Shown: in pieces, positions 54,421-62,722 of the stretch | How positions within the stretch are numbered: position 1 is the first letter of the stretch | Layout: each line of letters begins with the position of its first letter | Source of the DNA: Leptospira biflexa | GTDB taxonomy: Bacteria; Spirochaetota; DYNZ01 | Direction of reading: 5' to 3' | Assembly (NCBI GenBank): GCA_020720805.1 | Contig: DYNZ01000001.1 | Span: 62,001 to 126,000, forward strand | DNA length: 64,000 nt | Notes under the pieces: model-generated | Databases searched by the model: none | What the model saw: only the letters and a program-made list of their open reading frames with translations | Told to the model about the DNA's origin: nothing | Program-made: the position numbers and the translations under genes

Positions 54421-56055
54421 ATGCCCAGAGACGGTGAAAAAATTGCAAACAAAAGTTACGATATCATCGTGATAGGCGGTGGAATCAGTGGATTGGCAAT
54501 TGCCTATGAGGCTGCCTTGCGGGGTTATCGTACGCTACTTCTGGAAAAAAAGGATTTTGGGTGGGCTACAAGTTCCGCAACCAGTAAGATGGTTCATGGT
54601 GGTTTGAGATACTTAAAACAATACGATTTTCGTCTGGTGCGTGAATCCTTGCGGGAGAGGTCGATATTGATGCGAATGGCACCCCACTTGATTCACCCTT
54701 TCCCTTTCCTTTTGCCTGTTTATCAAAGTCGTGGATCAAAATTTATACTTGGTTTAGGTCTATGGTTATATGATCTTCTTTCTTATGACAAAGGACCCCT
54801 GTTCCCCAATCACCGCCGTTTGAATGTTCAAGAAACTTTGCAAATAGATTCAAATCTATCTCGGGAGAAATTGCTTGGCTCTTTCCTGTACTACGACGCA
54901 CAGATGCCAGATCCTGGCAGAATCAATCTTGCTTTTGCCCGATCTGCAGCCAGGGAAGGTGCTGACATTCTGAATCATGCGGAGGTGGTTCGCTTTTCGG
55001 TTGTAGCTGAGGGAGAGATGAGGACAATCGATGGTTTAACTTTTCAGGATAAGCTGACAAGAAAGGAATATTTTGTTAAAGGGGGGCATATTATCAATGC
55101 GGTTGGCCCCTGGGCAGATCATGTGCTCTCTTTGTTTGAGGGAAAAAGTCCAGCTAAGATTCTTCGCTCCAAGGGGGTGCATCTGGTAACAAAAAAAATT
55201 GATCATGGTACAGCTGTTGCACTCATTACGAAAACTGGTAGACATTTTTTTCTTTTACCCTGGCGTGAATACAGCATTATTGGCCCAACCGATGATGCTT
55301 ATCATGGATCCTTAGATGAGATCGAGATCACGGAATCAGATATAGATGATCTATTGCAAAAAGTGAATGAGAACTATAATGCCCAATTGAACCGGAGTGA
55401 TATTCAATATGTCTATGCAGGTTTGCGTCCTCTGGTTGAGAGGGATACCAGTATCCATCGAGCAGAGGATTCCTATCACCAATCGCGCCGTCATGAGACT
55501 TTGGATCATATTGTTGACCTGAAAATCCACAATCTGGTTTCCGTTTTGGGGGGGAAATATACCACAAGCCGATTTCTTGCTGAAGGAGTCATAACCCACA
55601 TATCAAAAAAAACAGGGCATCAGGAAAATCGCAAACAGTCCCAATATACTACACTTGTAGGAGGAGATATCTCATCATTTGATTCTTTTCTGCATGACCT
55701 TCAGGATCATAAAATTCTTTCAACTGATCTGGCCGGGTATTTAGCAGGCCGTTTTGGCTCTGAACTGTTTGAGCTTCTTTCTCGTTATTCCCAAAAAAGC
55801 GACGCCTGGAAGCAGGTATCACCTGATTATAAAACAGTTTGGGCCGAGGTCTACTGGGCTCTGGAGATGGAAATGGCCGTAACTCTGGAGGATATGATTT
55901 TTAGGCGAACAGAGTTGGGTACAGCAGGAAATCCAGGTCAAGCCGTTTTAAACGCTGTGGCCAAAGTGATGGCTCCCTCTTTGGGATGGAGAGAGAAGGA
56001 GAGAAAGGAGCAGGTAAAAAAAGTTGAATCGGCATTTCCGTCGATACAAAAATAG
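54421..56055 (+). CDS. glpD: FAD-dependent glycerol-3-phosphate dehydrogenase
   Basis: About 544 residues. The FAD-binding motif is DIIVIGGGISGLAIAYEAA, then LLEKKDFGWATSSATSKMVHGGLRYLK, which is diagnostic of GlpD/GlpA enzymes. WREYSIIGPTDDAY and the late VSVLGGKYTTSR are also present, and a C-terminal helical domain follows. It oxidises glycerol-3-phosphate to DHAP at the membrane. The ATG at 54421, with AAGG upstream, is preferred to a GTG two codons earlier. No glpF or glpK is nearby. Confidence 0.93.
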   Translation: MPRDGEKIANKSYDIIVIGGGISGLAIAYEAALRGYRTLLLEKKDFGWATSSATSKMVHGGLRYLKQYDFRLVRESLRERSILMRMAPHLIHPFPFLLPVYQSRGSKFILGLGLWLYDLLSYDKGPLFPNHRRLNVQETLQIDSNLSREKLLGSFLYYDAQMPDPGRINLAFARSAAREGADILNHAEVVRFSVVAEGEMRTIDGLTFQDKLTRKEYFVKGGHIINAVGPWADHVLSLFEGKSPAKILRSKGVHLVTKKIDHGTAVALITKTGRHFFLLPWREYSIIGPTDDAYHGSLDEIEITESDIDDLLQKVNENYNAQLNRSDIQYVYAGLRPLVERDTSIHRAEDSYHQSRRHETLDHIVDLKIHNLVSVLGGKYTTSRFLAEGVITHISKKTGHQENRKQSQYTTLVGGDISSFDSFLHDLQDHKILSTDLAGYLAGRFGSELFELLSRYSQKSDAWKQVSPDYKTVWAEVYWALEMEMAVTLEDMIFRRTELGTAGNPGQAVLNAVAKVMAPSLGWREKERKEQVKKVESAFPSIQK

Positions 56056-56072
56056 CGTGAAGCAAAGGTAGC

Positions 56073-58898
56073 ATGGAGCTGGAAAATTTTTCAAAGGACC
56101 AACAAAGCAGGTTGTTTTATATCGACCAGGACTGCTATGTCATCTATACAGGTTTTCATGAGCATGATGAAAAGCCCTTTCTTAGGTTAGGTTACTCAAA
56201 TTGTTTGCCAGATGCGTTATTTCCGCATATCCAGTATTCTCTTGTGAATGATCTGGTTATAGGCAATTTAGCCGAAGAGAAGCAGGTTATTGTTGAAGCT
56301 TCAACCTTAGCTGAAAAAAAGAATTTAGAAAAAAATCAGAAAAAGAAGGGAATACCTGTAGGGCTTCAGCTTTTTGGTAATTTTAAGGAAAGTTTTTTTC
56401 TGGGAAATTATCAAATAATTAGAAATTTTGAAAAATACCTGGGTGTCTCTGGCTTGCATTTTGTGTCACCTAAATCTTTTAATAGAAAGCCATTGGGTTT
56501 TCGCAGGGGTAAAAGCGCACAATTGGAACAAGATGCCTCTTTGCGTGAGAATGTTTTTGCCTATTTTTATGAAAATCATAACATCCGTATAGCCATTAAA
56601 AAAAAGACCATCTTTGATCTAAAAACCCGCACTCTCAAAGATCTGAATCCACTGAATGAGATGCAGGTAATGAAAAATTTTACCCAAAATCTCCATCTGG
56701 CTGGAATGCAGTTTGGCGTATTTTGGCATAAAGAAAATATAATCGTTTATGATCAGAGCAAGTATTTGCTCTGGATCAAAGAGGCAAACCACAATCCTAT
56801 TGAAAGCGCCTTTTTATTGCATTTTTTCCCCAAGAACCTTGAAGCGGTAGTTGTGCCGTCGGCTAGCACTGATTATCTTTTACAGCAATTACTTCGATAT
56901 CCTAAAGCAAAATCATTTCAAGTATTTAGTGATCCTGGCGCGCATCTGGATTTGCTGCATCTCTTCCAAAGGGAAGATCAGCATATAGATTTTCATTCAA
57001 ATCATACCTTGCGTTTTTCCCCCGGTTATTTTCTTTCTATTCAGAATAATGAGAGTAGAGCGCAGTTTAGCACGGGGGGAGATAGTACGGATCTGGAGAT
57101 ATCCTTAAACTCCGATCAGTATCAGAGCAATGCACGTATTGTTGTTTTATCAAATGAGCCAAATTTTTTGCAAAAGGAGAGACAACTGGTAATCCGACCT
57201 GGAGCGTTGCCAGCAGAGCTCCTCAGTCCCTATCTATTCGTTTTGCCAGATGGATGCCGTCATGAATTTCGGTTTATAAACAAAACCGCTGACATCGAAA
57301 GATTGGATGCAGAGTGGAAACAGCTCTGGCTGCAGATGGATGAAAAATGGGTACATAAAAGAAAGAGAGAGGAATTTTCAGTAGAATTCTTTTATTGTAT
57401 AGAAAAACTTTCGGAAAAAGTATTTCAAAAAATTGGAATTACTTTGCCCATTCTTCCCAGGGAAGCAAAAACAGTATTGGTCGGCAAGGGGTCAGAACAT
57501 CCCTATACCCAAATACTGGTTTTTAATCGACTCTTTTTAAGATGGCAATTAAGCGGAAAGAGAGAGCCCTTTTCAAAATTTCACCTGCTGAGAAAGTGGT
57601 TTGATTTGGGGTATCGTTTTTATACTCTCTCGGTTCTTTTTCATGATAACCAGGTTCTCAGTTGTTTCCTGCCTGAGCCTTACCCGCTTTTGTATGCCCA
57701 AGGAGTTGAAAATCCGCTGTTTTGGCGAAGAGATCAGATCTGTTACGATCCTGGACTAGGGCTTATCCGGGATAAAATTGTTGCCCGGGACTCTCTGTTT
57801 TTTGAGGATCTTTTTCAGCTGAAACTGCAAAAAACACCGTTGAATCGAGAGCTGAAAAATCTTTGTTCCCAGGAGTACAAGAAATGGATCGCCTATTATT
57901 TGCAACATTACTCCCTATTTCTTCGAGATCAAAAAAGATTGGATGAATGGTTGCGACATTTGGCCGCAGCCAAAGATGCAGCTCAGGAGGGTTTCACCAC
58001 CGCAGAACCGGTAAAAGGAACACTTTCCCCGAAATCCCATTTGCGTTGGCAGCATAATATTAGCATCCTGATCTTCATGATTTTGCTATCATCTGGTGTT
58101 TTGTTTTTCTCCGGTGTTCATCGGAACCATCCCCCTAAAGCCGAAACATCCAAAGATAAATTTCAGAGCACTCAGTTACGCTGCGAAAAAAGCGCTCTCC
58201 GCACTTTCTGGCGCAATTATCCCAAAAGAATTATTCTTCCGTGGTTTTGCCTTAGGGACAACCAATTTTTTTTGGGATTAGATTCCCTCGAATCAGATCT
58301 TTTTGTGCTGGCCTCTCGTTTACCCGGAGGCATCCAGTTTGTAAATGCCCTGGACCAGCACCAAAATTTTGCTTCCTATGTATGGAGAGAGGTAAATATA
58401 GTCGCAAAGAAAAATGGCTACCAGCCTCTTGCGCGCATGAACCGGGGAAAACCTGATCGAATGCGCAATCCTCATTGGGTTTATCCGGGGAAAGAGATTC
58501 TTTTACCTGATGGTGCAGTGTGGCAGGTCAAGAAAGGTGAAAGCATCTGGGCAAAGATAGAGGCGAACCTAAAGAAAAAAAAACATCTCACCTATTTCTA
58601 TCTTTTGCAATTTGATCTGGAGATGCAGACTATTTTGCAAAAACTTGAAATCCCCGAGGTCGATAGATTTATTGGGCTAAAAACAGTTTCCTATTTAAAA
58701 AATAACAAAAAGGAGCTCTATCCAGATAGGGATAAAAAAGTCTCCTTGAAAAACCTGGAAATCGTACGCAGTCACCTTGCCTTGGCCAGAGAAACATTAA
58801 TCAAACTGGAATTATTGGTATATACGAAAGAGCAGGAGCGTATGCTCTTTTTTAGGAAACGATTATTTCATAACATAACCAGCCAGTTTCTGCAATAA
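56073..58898 (+). CDS. Large unknown protein with internal membrane helix and LysM-like tail
   Basis: 941 residues, beginning 17 bases after glpD. No N-terminal signal is visible. One strong hydrophobic segment lies near 661-682 (NISILIFMILLSSGVLFFSGV), dividing a large N-terminal soluble part from a C-terminal region of about 250 residues. The C-terminal part has a LysM-like stretch (YPGKEILLPDGAVWQVKKGES). I recognise no family for the N-terminal part. Orientation would put the LysM part outside. A spirochaete-specific protein is likely; function unknown. Confidence 0.7.
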   Translation: MELENFSKDQQSRLFYIDQDCYVIYTGFHEHDEKPFLRLGYSNCLPDALFPHIQYSLVNDLVIGNLAEEKQVIVEASTLAEKKNLEKNQKKKGIPVGLQLFGNFKESFFLGNYQIIRNFEKYLGVSGLHFVSPKSFNRKPLGFRRGKSAQLEQDASLRENVFAYFYENHNIRIAIKKKTIFDLKTRTLKDLNPLNEMQVMKNFTQNLHLAGMQFGVFWHKENIIVYDQSKYLLWIKEANHNPIESAFLLHFFPKNLEAVVVPSASTDYLLQQLLRYPKAKSFQVFSDPGAHLDLLHLFQREDQHIDFHSNHTLRFSPGYFLSIQNNESRAQFSTGGDSTDLEISLNSDQYQSNARIVVLSNEPNFLQKERQLVIRPGALPAELLSPYLFVLPDGCRHEFRFINKTADIERLDAEWKQLWLQMDEKWVHKRKREEFSVEFFYCIEKLSEKVFQKIGITLPILPREAKTVLVGKGSEHPYTQILVFNRLFLRWQLSGKREPFSKFHLLRKWFDLGYRFYTLSVLFHDNQVLSCFLPEPYPLLYAQGVENPLFWRRDQICYDPGLGLIRDKIVARDSLFFEDLFQLKLQKTPLNRELKNLCSQEYKKWIAYYLQHYSLFLRDQKRLDEWLRHLAAAKDAAQEGFTTAEPVKGTLSPKSHLRWQHNISILIFMILLSSGVLFFSGVHRNHPPKAETSKDKFQSTQLRCEKSALRTFWRNYPKRIILPWFCLRDNQFFLGLDSLESDLFVLASRLPGGIQFVNALDQHQNFASYVWREVNIVAKKNGYQPLARMNRGKPDRMRNPHWVYPGKEILLPDGAVWQVKKGESIWAKIEANLKKKKHLTYFYLLQFDLEMQTILQKLEIPEVDRFIGLKTVSYLKNNKKELYPDRDKKVSLKNLEIVRSHLALARETLIKLELLVYTKEQERMLFFRKRLFHNITSQFLQ

Positions 58899-59213
58899 AT
58901 AGAGTGAATCCTTGCCTATTTTCCAATTCTTCCTCTTGGGAGAGTTAACTTTTTATCAATTTGTATCGACAATCTATAGCAAGGCCACTTATGGCTCAAC
59001 AGTCATGTTAGGAAATGGCAGATTGGGTAGCTATAGAGAGGCGTGGTTATTGATTTTTTTGTTGTTTACAAAAAATAGCTCTTGATTTAGTAAGATAATG
59101 AACATTGCTTGTTTTTTTGCAATGGATTGGTGATTATACTCTGTTTATCAAAGAATAAGTCATTTACCGATTAAAAATATAATTCTGAAACGTTTTTACA
59201 GGGGGTATGGCAG
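58899..59213 (+). other. Upstream region of cfpA
   Basis: 315 bases without a credible gene. A 6-base inverted repeat with a 10-base T-rich loop (CATTGC / GCAATG, 59103-59124) precedes a good -10-like TATACT at 59135-59140; no matching -35 was found at the usual distance. The cfpA ribosome site AGGGGG is at the end. Confidence 0.4.
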
Positions 59214-61199
59214 ATGCCACTTTCACAATTTCCCAAGAGTCCTAATAAGGTTCACCCTACAATTCCCAGTGCGGTTGGTTCACACATCTCCATTTTTCAG
59301 GAAGGAAGAAACAAGCACGATGAGTCTAAGGTTATATTAAATGAGACAGTGGATAAAGTATTGAACCATATCTCAGATAAATTGCCTAGCGAAGTCCTGG
59401 AAAAATTGGATGTAATGTCCACAATCAAGGACAAACTTTACAATTACATGAACCAGCAGTATCAAAACATGTTTAACCGTTACATGGTTACCATGGAAGA
59501 TGAGCTGGTAAAAAAAGTTCGTAATTTTGTTGACAAGGAAGAGACAAAAGGATTAGCACGCTACACTCCGAAAGAGGTTTCCGAACTTTTAGATCAGGTT
59601 GGTGGCGCCGATAAATTTAACACTGGTGAAATAGAAAAATCAGTGGTGAATATGTATGGTCACCTGCAGGGTCATATCCAGCGTGGTGTCAATGATCTTG
59701 AAAATGAAACGAACTCTCTATTGCGTCAAAAGACTGATGTCGGTGCGTTTGTGCGCGGTGAAAACGCGTATTCAATTGCTAAATGTACATTTAAAAATTC
59801 AGAATTCAAACCAAAGACTGTGTACGATGTTAAATTATCCGTAAACATTCTTGATTCTGAGTTGATCTCGCCAGTTGTTCACTACCAAACAACCGTAGAA
59901 TATCTCCTGAAAGAAATTATCTCCAAGCATATCATGGATTTAATTGATAAGGAGATTACAGAGTTTAAGGATGAGCTTGTTGATGCTGGTAAAGGCGAAT
60001 TGTCCGACGGTGAAGTCATGTTTGAGAAGATCAAACGGGTAGAGAAATACACCGATGATGATCAGGAAGACGAAAAAAGCCGTCGCTACACAATTTTGGC
60101 GAGAAGGTTTTTGGATAAAATCGAAGGTCTGCGTGCAGAGATTGATCCAACTGAATATGACGCCTTGAATGTCCGCGAGAATATAAAGAAAATAATTGAT
60201 AACGAAAATATTCGCAATCGTGGTTTTAATACGGCAATCAACGCTTTGACCAGTATTCTGGACACCTCAAAGCTGGGTTATCAGGTGGCGGATAACATGA
60301 AAAATTCTCGTATGGCGACTATTCGCGAATACGATGAAACCAATCCGTCAGAATTGCCAGACGAACGATATGCGATTACTCTTGTTTATTACGATCAGGC
60401 TCAATTGCGCGAGATGCAAAAGCAATATGACCAGCAGATGGCCGCTTTTCTTGAAGAGGCAGATCAGGTCTGGGCAGTTGTTAATCAACACTATGAGTTG
60501 GCAAAACGTACTTTTGGTATGAAGCTTGGCAGGATTCGCGATTTTCAGGATTATGCTGAAAAAATTATGAAACGTTCCTGGAGACGTGAAAAAGAAGAGT
60601 ATAAAGATGATCCAGAAACTGTACCATGGTATGATCTTGGCTTTGGCAGATCTCCAGATACCTTTGTCGAAAAAAGTAACCGGACTTACCTGGCTGAAAA
60701 GGGTGAAATCCAGCGCCGTATAGTGGATACCAGAAAGATCCTAAAAGATATGCATGGATTCCAGAACCCAATTGAACGTGTAGTTATAGAGGAAAGACTC
60801 AATTTTATTGAAAGACGTTTTAACGATTTTAACTACAAGATCAATCCTCATCATTTGCAACCTGGATTGCTGCTTGATGTCGATTTAACGACTGTCAAGA
60901 AAAAGCAGTTTATGTTAAAGTCAATGGCCAATGTACTGAATGAGTTTCTTTCATCGATCTCCAAAGGATTCCAGGATGCGGCTTTTGCCTCCTTCAAGCG
61001 TCGTCGTTCTACTGTGCGTGCAGACATTGATCAGTCATTCGCAGAGGAAGATTCAAAGGGATCTCAGACTTTTCAGGAAGCTTATCAGCAATTAACCGAT
61101 GATATGGATAAGCATGAAAAAAAGGGAACAAGTCTGAAAGGTTCAGTGGACATTACACCTAAACGTGGTCGTGGTGGATCTGGGCTGAAAGAACTCTAA
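59214..61199 (+). CDS. cfpA: Cytoplasmic filament protein CfpA
   Basis: 661 residues. The N-terminal pattern EGRNKHDESKVILNE, then DKVLNHIS, KKVRNFVDKEE and ARYTPKEV, matches spirochaete CfpA as I know it. So do KSVVNMYGHLQGH, RTDVGAFVRGENAYSI-type and IRNRGFNTAINALTSILDTS, and FKRRRSTVRADIDQSF near the end. CfpA builds the ribbon of cytoplasmic filaments under the membrane, used in cell division in Treponema. The protein is rich in helices, fitting an assembly unit. The C-terminal tail (residues 630-661) is basic and low in complexity. Confidence 0.93.
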   Translation: MPLSQFPKSPNKVHPTIPSAVGSHISIFQEGRNKHDESKVILNETVDKVLNHISDKLPSEVLEKLDVMSTIKDKLYNYMNQQYQNMFNRYMVTMEDELVKKVRNFVDKEETKGLARYTPKEVSELLDQVGGADKFNTGEIEKSVVNMYGHLQGHIQRGVNDLENETNSLLRQKTDVGAFVRGENAYSIAKCTFKNSEFKPKTVYDVKLSVNILDSELISPVVHYQTTVEYLLKEIISKHIMDLIDKEITEFKDELVDAGKGELSDGEVMFEKIKRVEKYTDDDQEDEKSRRYTILARRFLDKIEGLRAEIDPTEYDALNVRENIKKIIDNENIRNRGFNTAINALTSILDTSKLGYQVADNMKNSRMATIREYDETNPSELPDERYAITLVYYDQAQLREMQKQYDQQMAAFLEEADQVWAVVNQHYELAKRTFGMKLGRIRDFQDYAEKIMKRSWRREKEEYKDDPETVPWYDLGFGRSPDTFVEKSNRTYLAEKGEIQRRIVDTRKILKDMHGFQNPIERVVIEERLNFIERRFNDFNYKINPHHLQPGLLLDVDLTTVKKKQFMLKSMANVLNEFLSSISKGFQDAAFASFKRRRSTVRADIDQSFAEEDSKGSQTFQEAYQQLTDDMDKHEKKGTSLKGSVDITPKRGRGGSGLKEL

Positions 61200-61223
61200 G
61201 AACCATTTTCGCTACTATAACAG

Positions 61224-61271
61224 CCCCTTTTGCGTTCTCATGATTTTTTGCGGACGTAAAAGGGGTTTTGT
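61224..61271 (+). terminator. cfpA terminator
   Basis: CCCCTTTT (61224-61231) pairs with AAAAGGGG (61258-61265) at the base of a longer imperfect hairpin and is followed by TTTTGTTTTTT. Confidence 0.8.
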
Positions 61272-61275
61272 TTTT

Positions 61276-61746
61276 TAAATCTAACATTGATCGAACCCTG
61301 AAATCCTTCCCTTGAAAAATAGCTGTGGTTATTCCGGAAAGCTACAAATAGAGTTTTTTAAAATCCGTGTAAAGTGAATTGACTTTTCTTGATAAATATA
61401 TTCCGCTGGATTTGTAGAAATTTATAATAAATTTACATACCGATAATTTTCTTTCATGCTCATCAAATAAGATAAATATACTGCGAAAGAAGTCATTTTA
61501 GGGCTTTGCGAGGTGCGAAGCATGCGAGTGCAGATTTGGTCTCCCAGGGTGAATCGCGCAGCGTGCATATCGCTTTCAAATTAGGAAATATGGAAGCGAT
61601 GCCATGGGGAAAACCAATTTCTTTTCGGTATAATAGAAAATCTAACAAATGTGGGCAATACATACATTTTGTCTGCATGGTTTCATGATTGTTTGTCAGT
61701 GTCGGCGCATAATATGATTCAACGAACACAGGAAAAGGAAAAAACT
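61276..61746 (+). other. cfpA downstream gap with a G+C-rich patch
   Basis: About 470 bases without a confident gene. The first part is AT-rich with a -10-like TATAAT at 61423-61428. A patch at about 61500-61600 is richer in G+C and contains repeated GCGAG/TGCGA words (GCGAGGTGCGAAGCATGCGAG). It is in the leader of the next gene if transcription starts upstream. Short frames here have no ribosome site. Confidence 0.4.
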
Positions 61747-62673
61747 ATGGGAGAATATGATAAATTAGGTACGCGGGCTGGTTTTAATCGGGCAGTACGT
61801 CATTTACAGACCGTTATTGCTATTGATGAAGATCTTTCCCGAAAGAAAAATATGGCTGATCTGCTTAATGATGAGATAGATCAGGGGTATATTGAAGCGT
61901 CCCAAGCGTTATCAATATTAAATGCCTTGCTGGTTACAAAGCATGGGTATTTCTATAAATCTTTTAATATAAAAAATCAGATATCGGAATTTGAACCAAT
62001 TGTCGAGAAAATCGGTAAATGGAATACCCTTGATATTACAATATCGTATAGACACCCCTTTTTAGGTTTTACAGTCATTAACCCGAAAAATCTTCTCCAT
62101 TGGAAGAAAATACAGGATGTGATGAGGGATGAGCTTGTTGTTGTATACTGCAAGTTCATTGGCAAGGCAGATGATGAAGGAAAAGCCCAGAAAATTGCCG
62201 AAAAGGGCATCCGGGCAGTGATAGATTTGTTACAAGGAAAAGATGTTTCTGCGGAAAAGGAATTTATCGATGAATCATTAGCAGCTGCGGCCGCACCAAG
62301 ACCTGTTGCTCCTGTTGCAGCAGTGGCTGATTCCCCAGGGGCTGCTAAAGTTACACCGAAATATTCTGTCCAGGTATCAAATGAGCTATTTCATAATGGA
62401 AATGTTGAGGCCTGGAAGAATATTATGGAGTCTTACCTGAACGCCCATCCGGATTTAAGGGTTACGGTTTATCATGAGGGCGAATTGATTCAGGATTTAA
62501 ATACATTATTTAAATGGGGAAAAGTGAAGCACGGTGGCTTAATATTTTTTCAGGTGGCGGGAAACGATATTAAAAATGTATCCAAACTGAAAAGATATCT
62601 GTATGAAGGTGCTTCTTCCCGTTTTGAGGCTTTTCTAAAGAAGGATGTCAACAGGCCGCTGAATCTATTCTGA
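61747..62673 (+). CDS. Conserved spirochaete protein between cfpA and the PPDK-like gene
   Basis: 308 residues, soluble. An N-terminal domain (about 1-165) and a C-terminal domain (about 210-308, from KYSVQVSNELFHNG to NRPLNLF) are joined by an Ala/Pro-rich linker (AAAAAPRPVAPVAAV). The ATG at 61747 has AAGGA upstream, better than other in-frame starts. From memory, T. pallidum has an uncharacterised gene at this place between cfpA and ppdK. A role with the filament is a reasonable guess only. Confidence 0.75.
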   Translation: MGEYDKLGTRAGFNRAVRHLQTVIAIDEDLSRKKNMADLLNDEIDQGYIEASQALSILNALLVTKHGYFYKSFNIKNQISEFEPIVEKIGKWNTLDITISYRHPFLGFTVINPKNLLHWKKIQDVMRDELVVVYCKFIGKADDEGKAQKIAEKGIRAVIDLLQGKDVSAEKEFIDESLAAAAAPRPVAPVAAVADSPGAAKVTPKYSVQVSNELFHNGNVEAWKNIMESYLNAHPDLRVTVYHEGELIQDLNTLFKWGKVKHGGLIFFQVAGNDIKNVSKLKRYLYEGASSRFEAFLKKDVNRPLNLF

Positions 62674-62722
62674 TAGCTTGCAAATCAAGCTGTGATTACC
62701 AAAAGTTAATTGGAGTATTTCT

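Noticed and set aside
61506-61688. 60-codon frame after cfpA
   Set aside because: No ribosome site; the apparent protein is basic and featureless and overlaps the G+C-rich patch.
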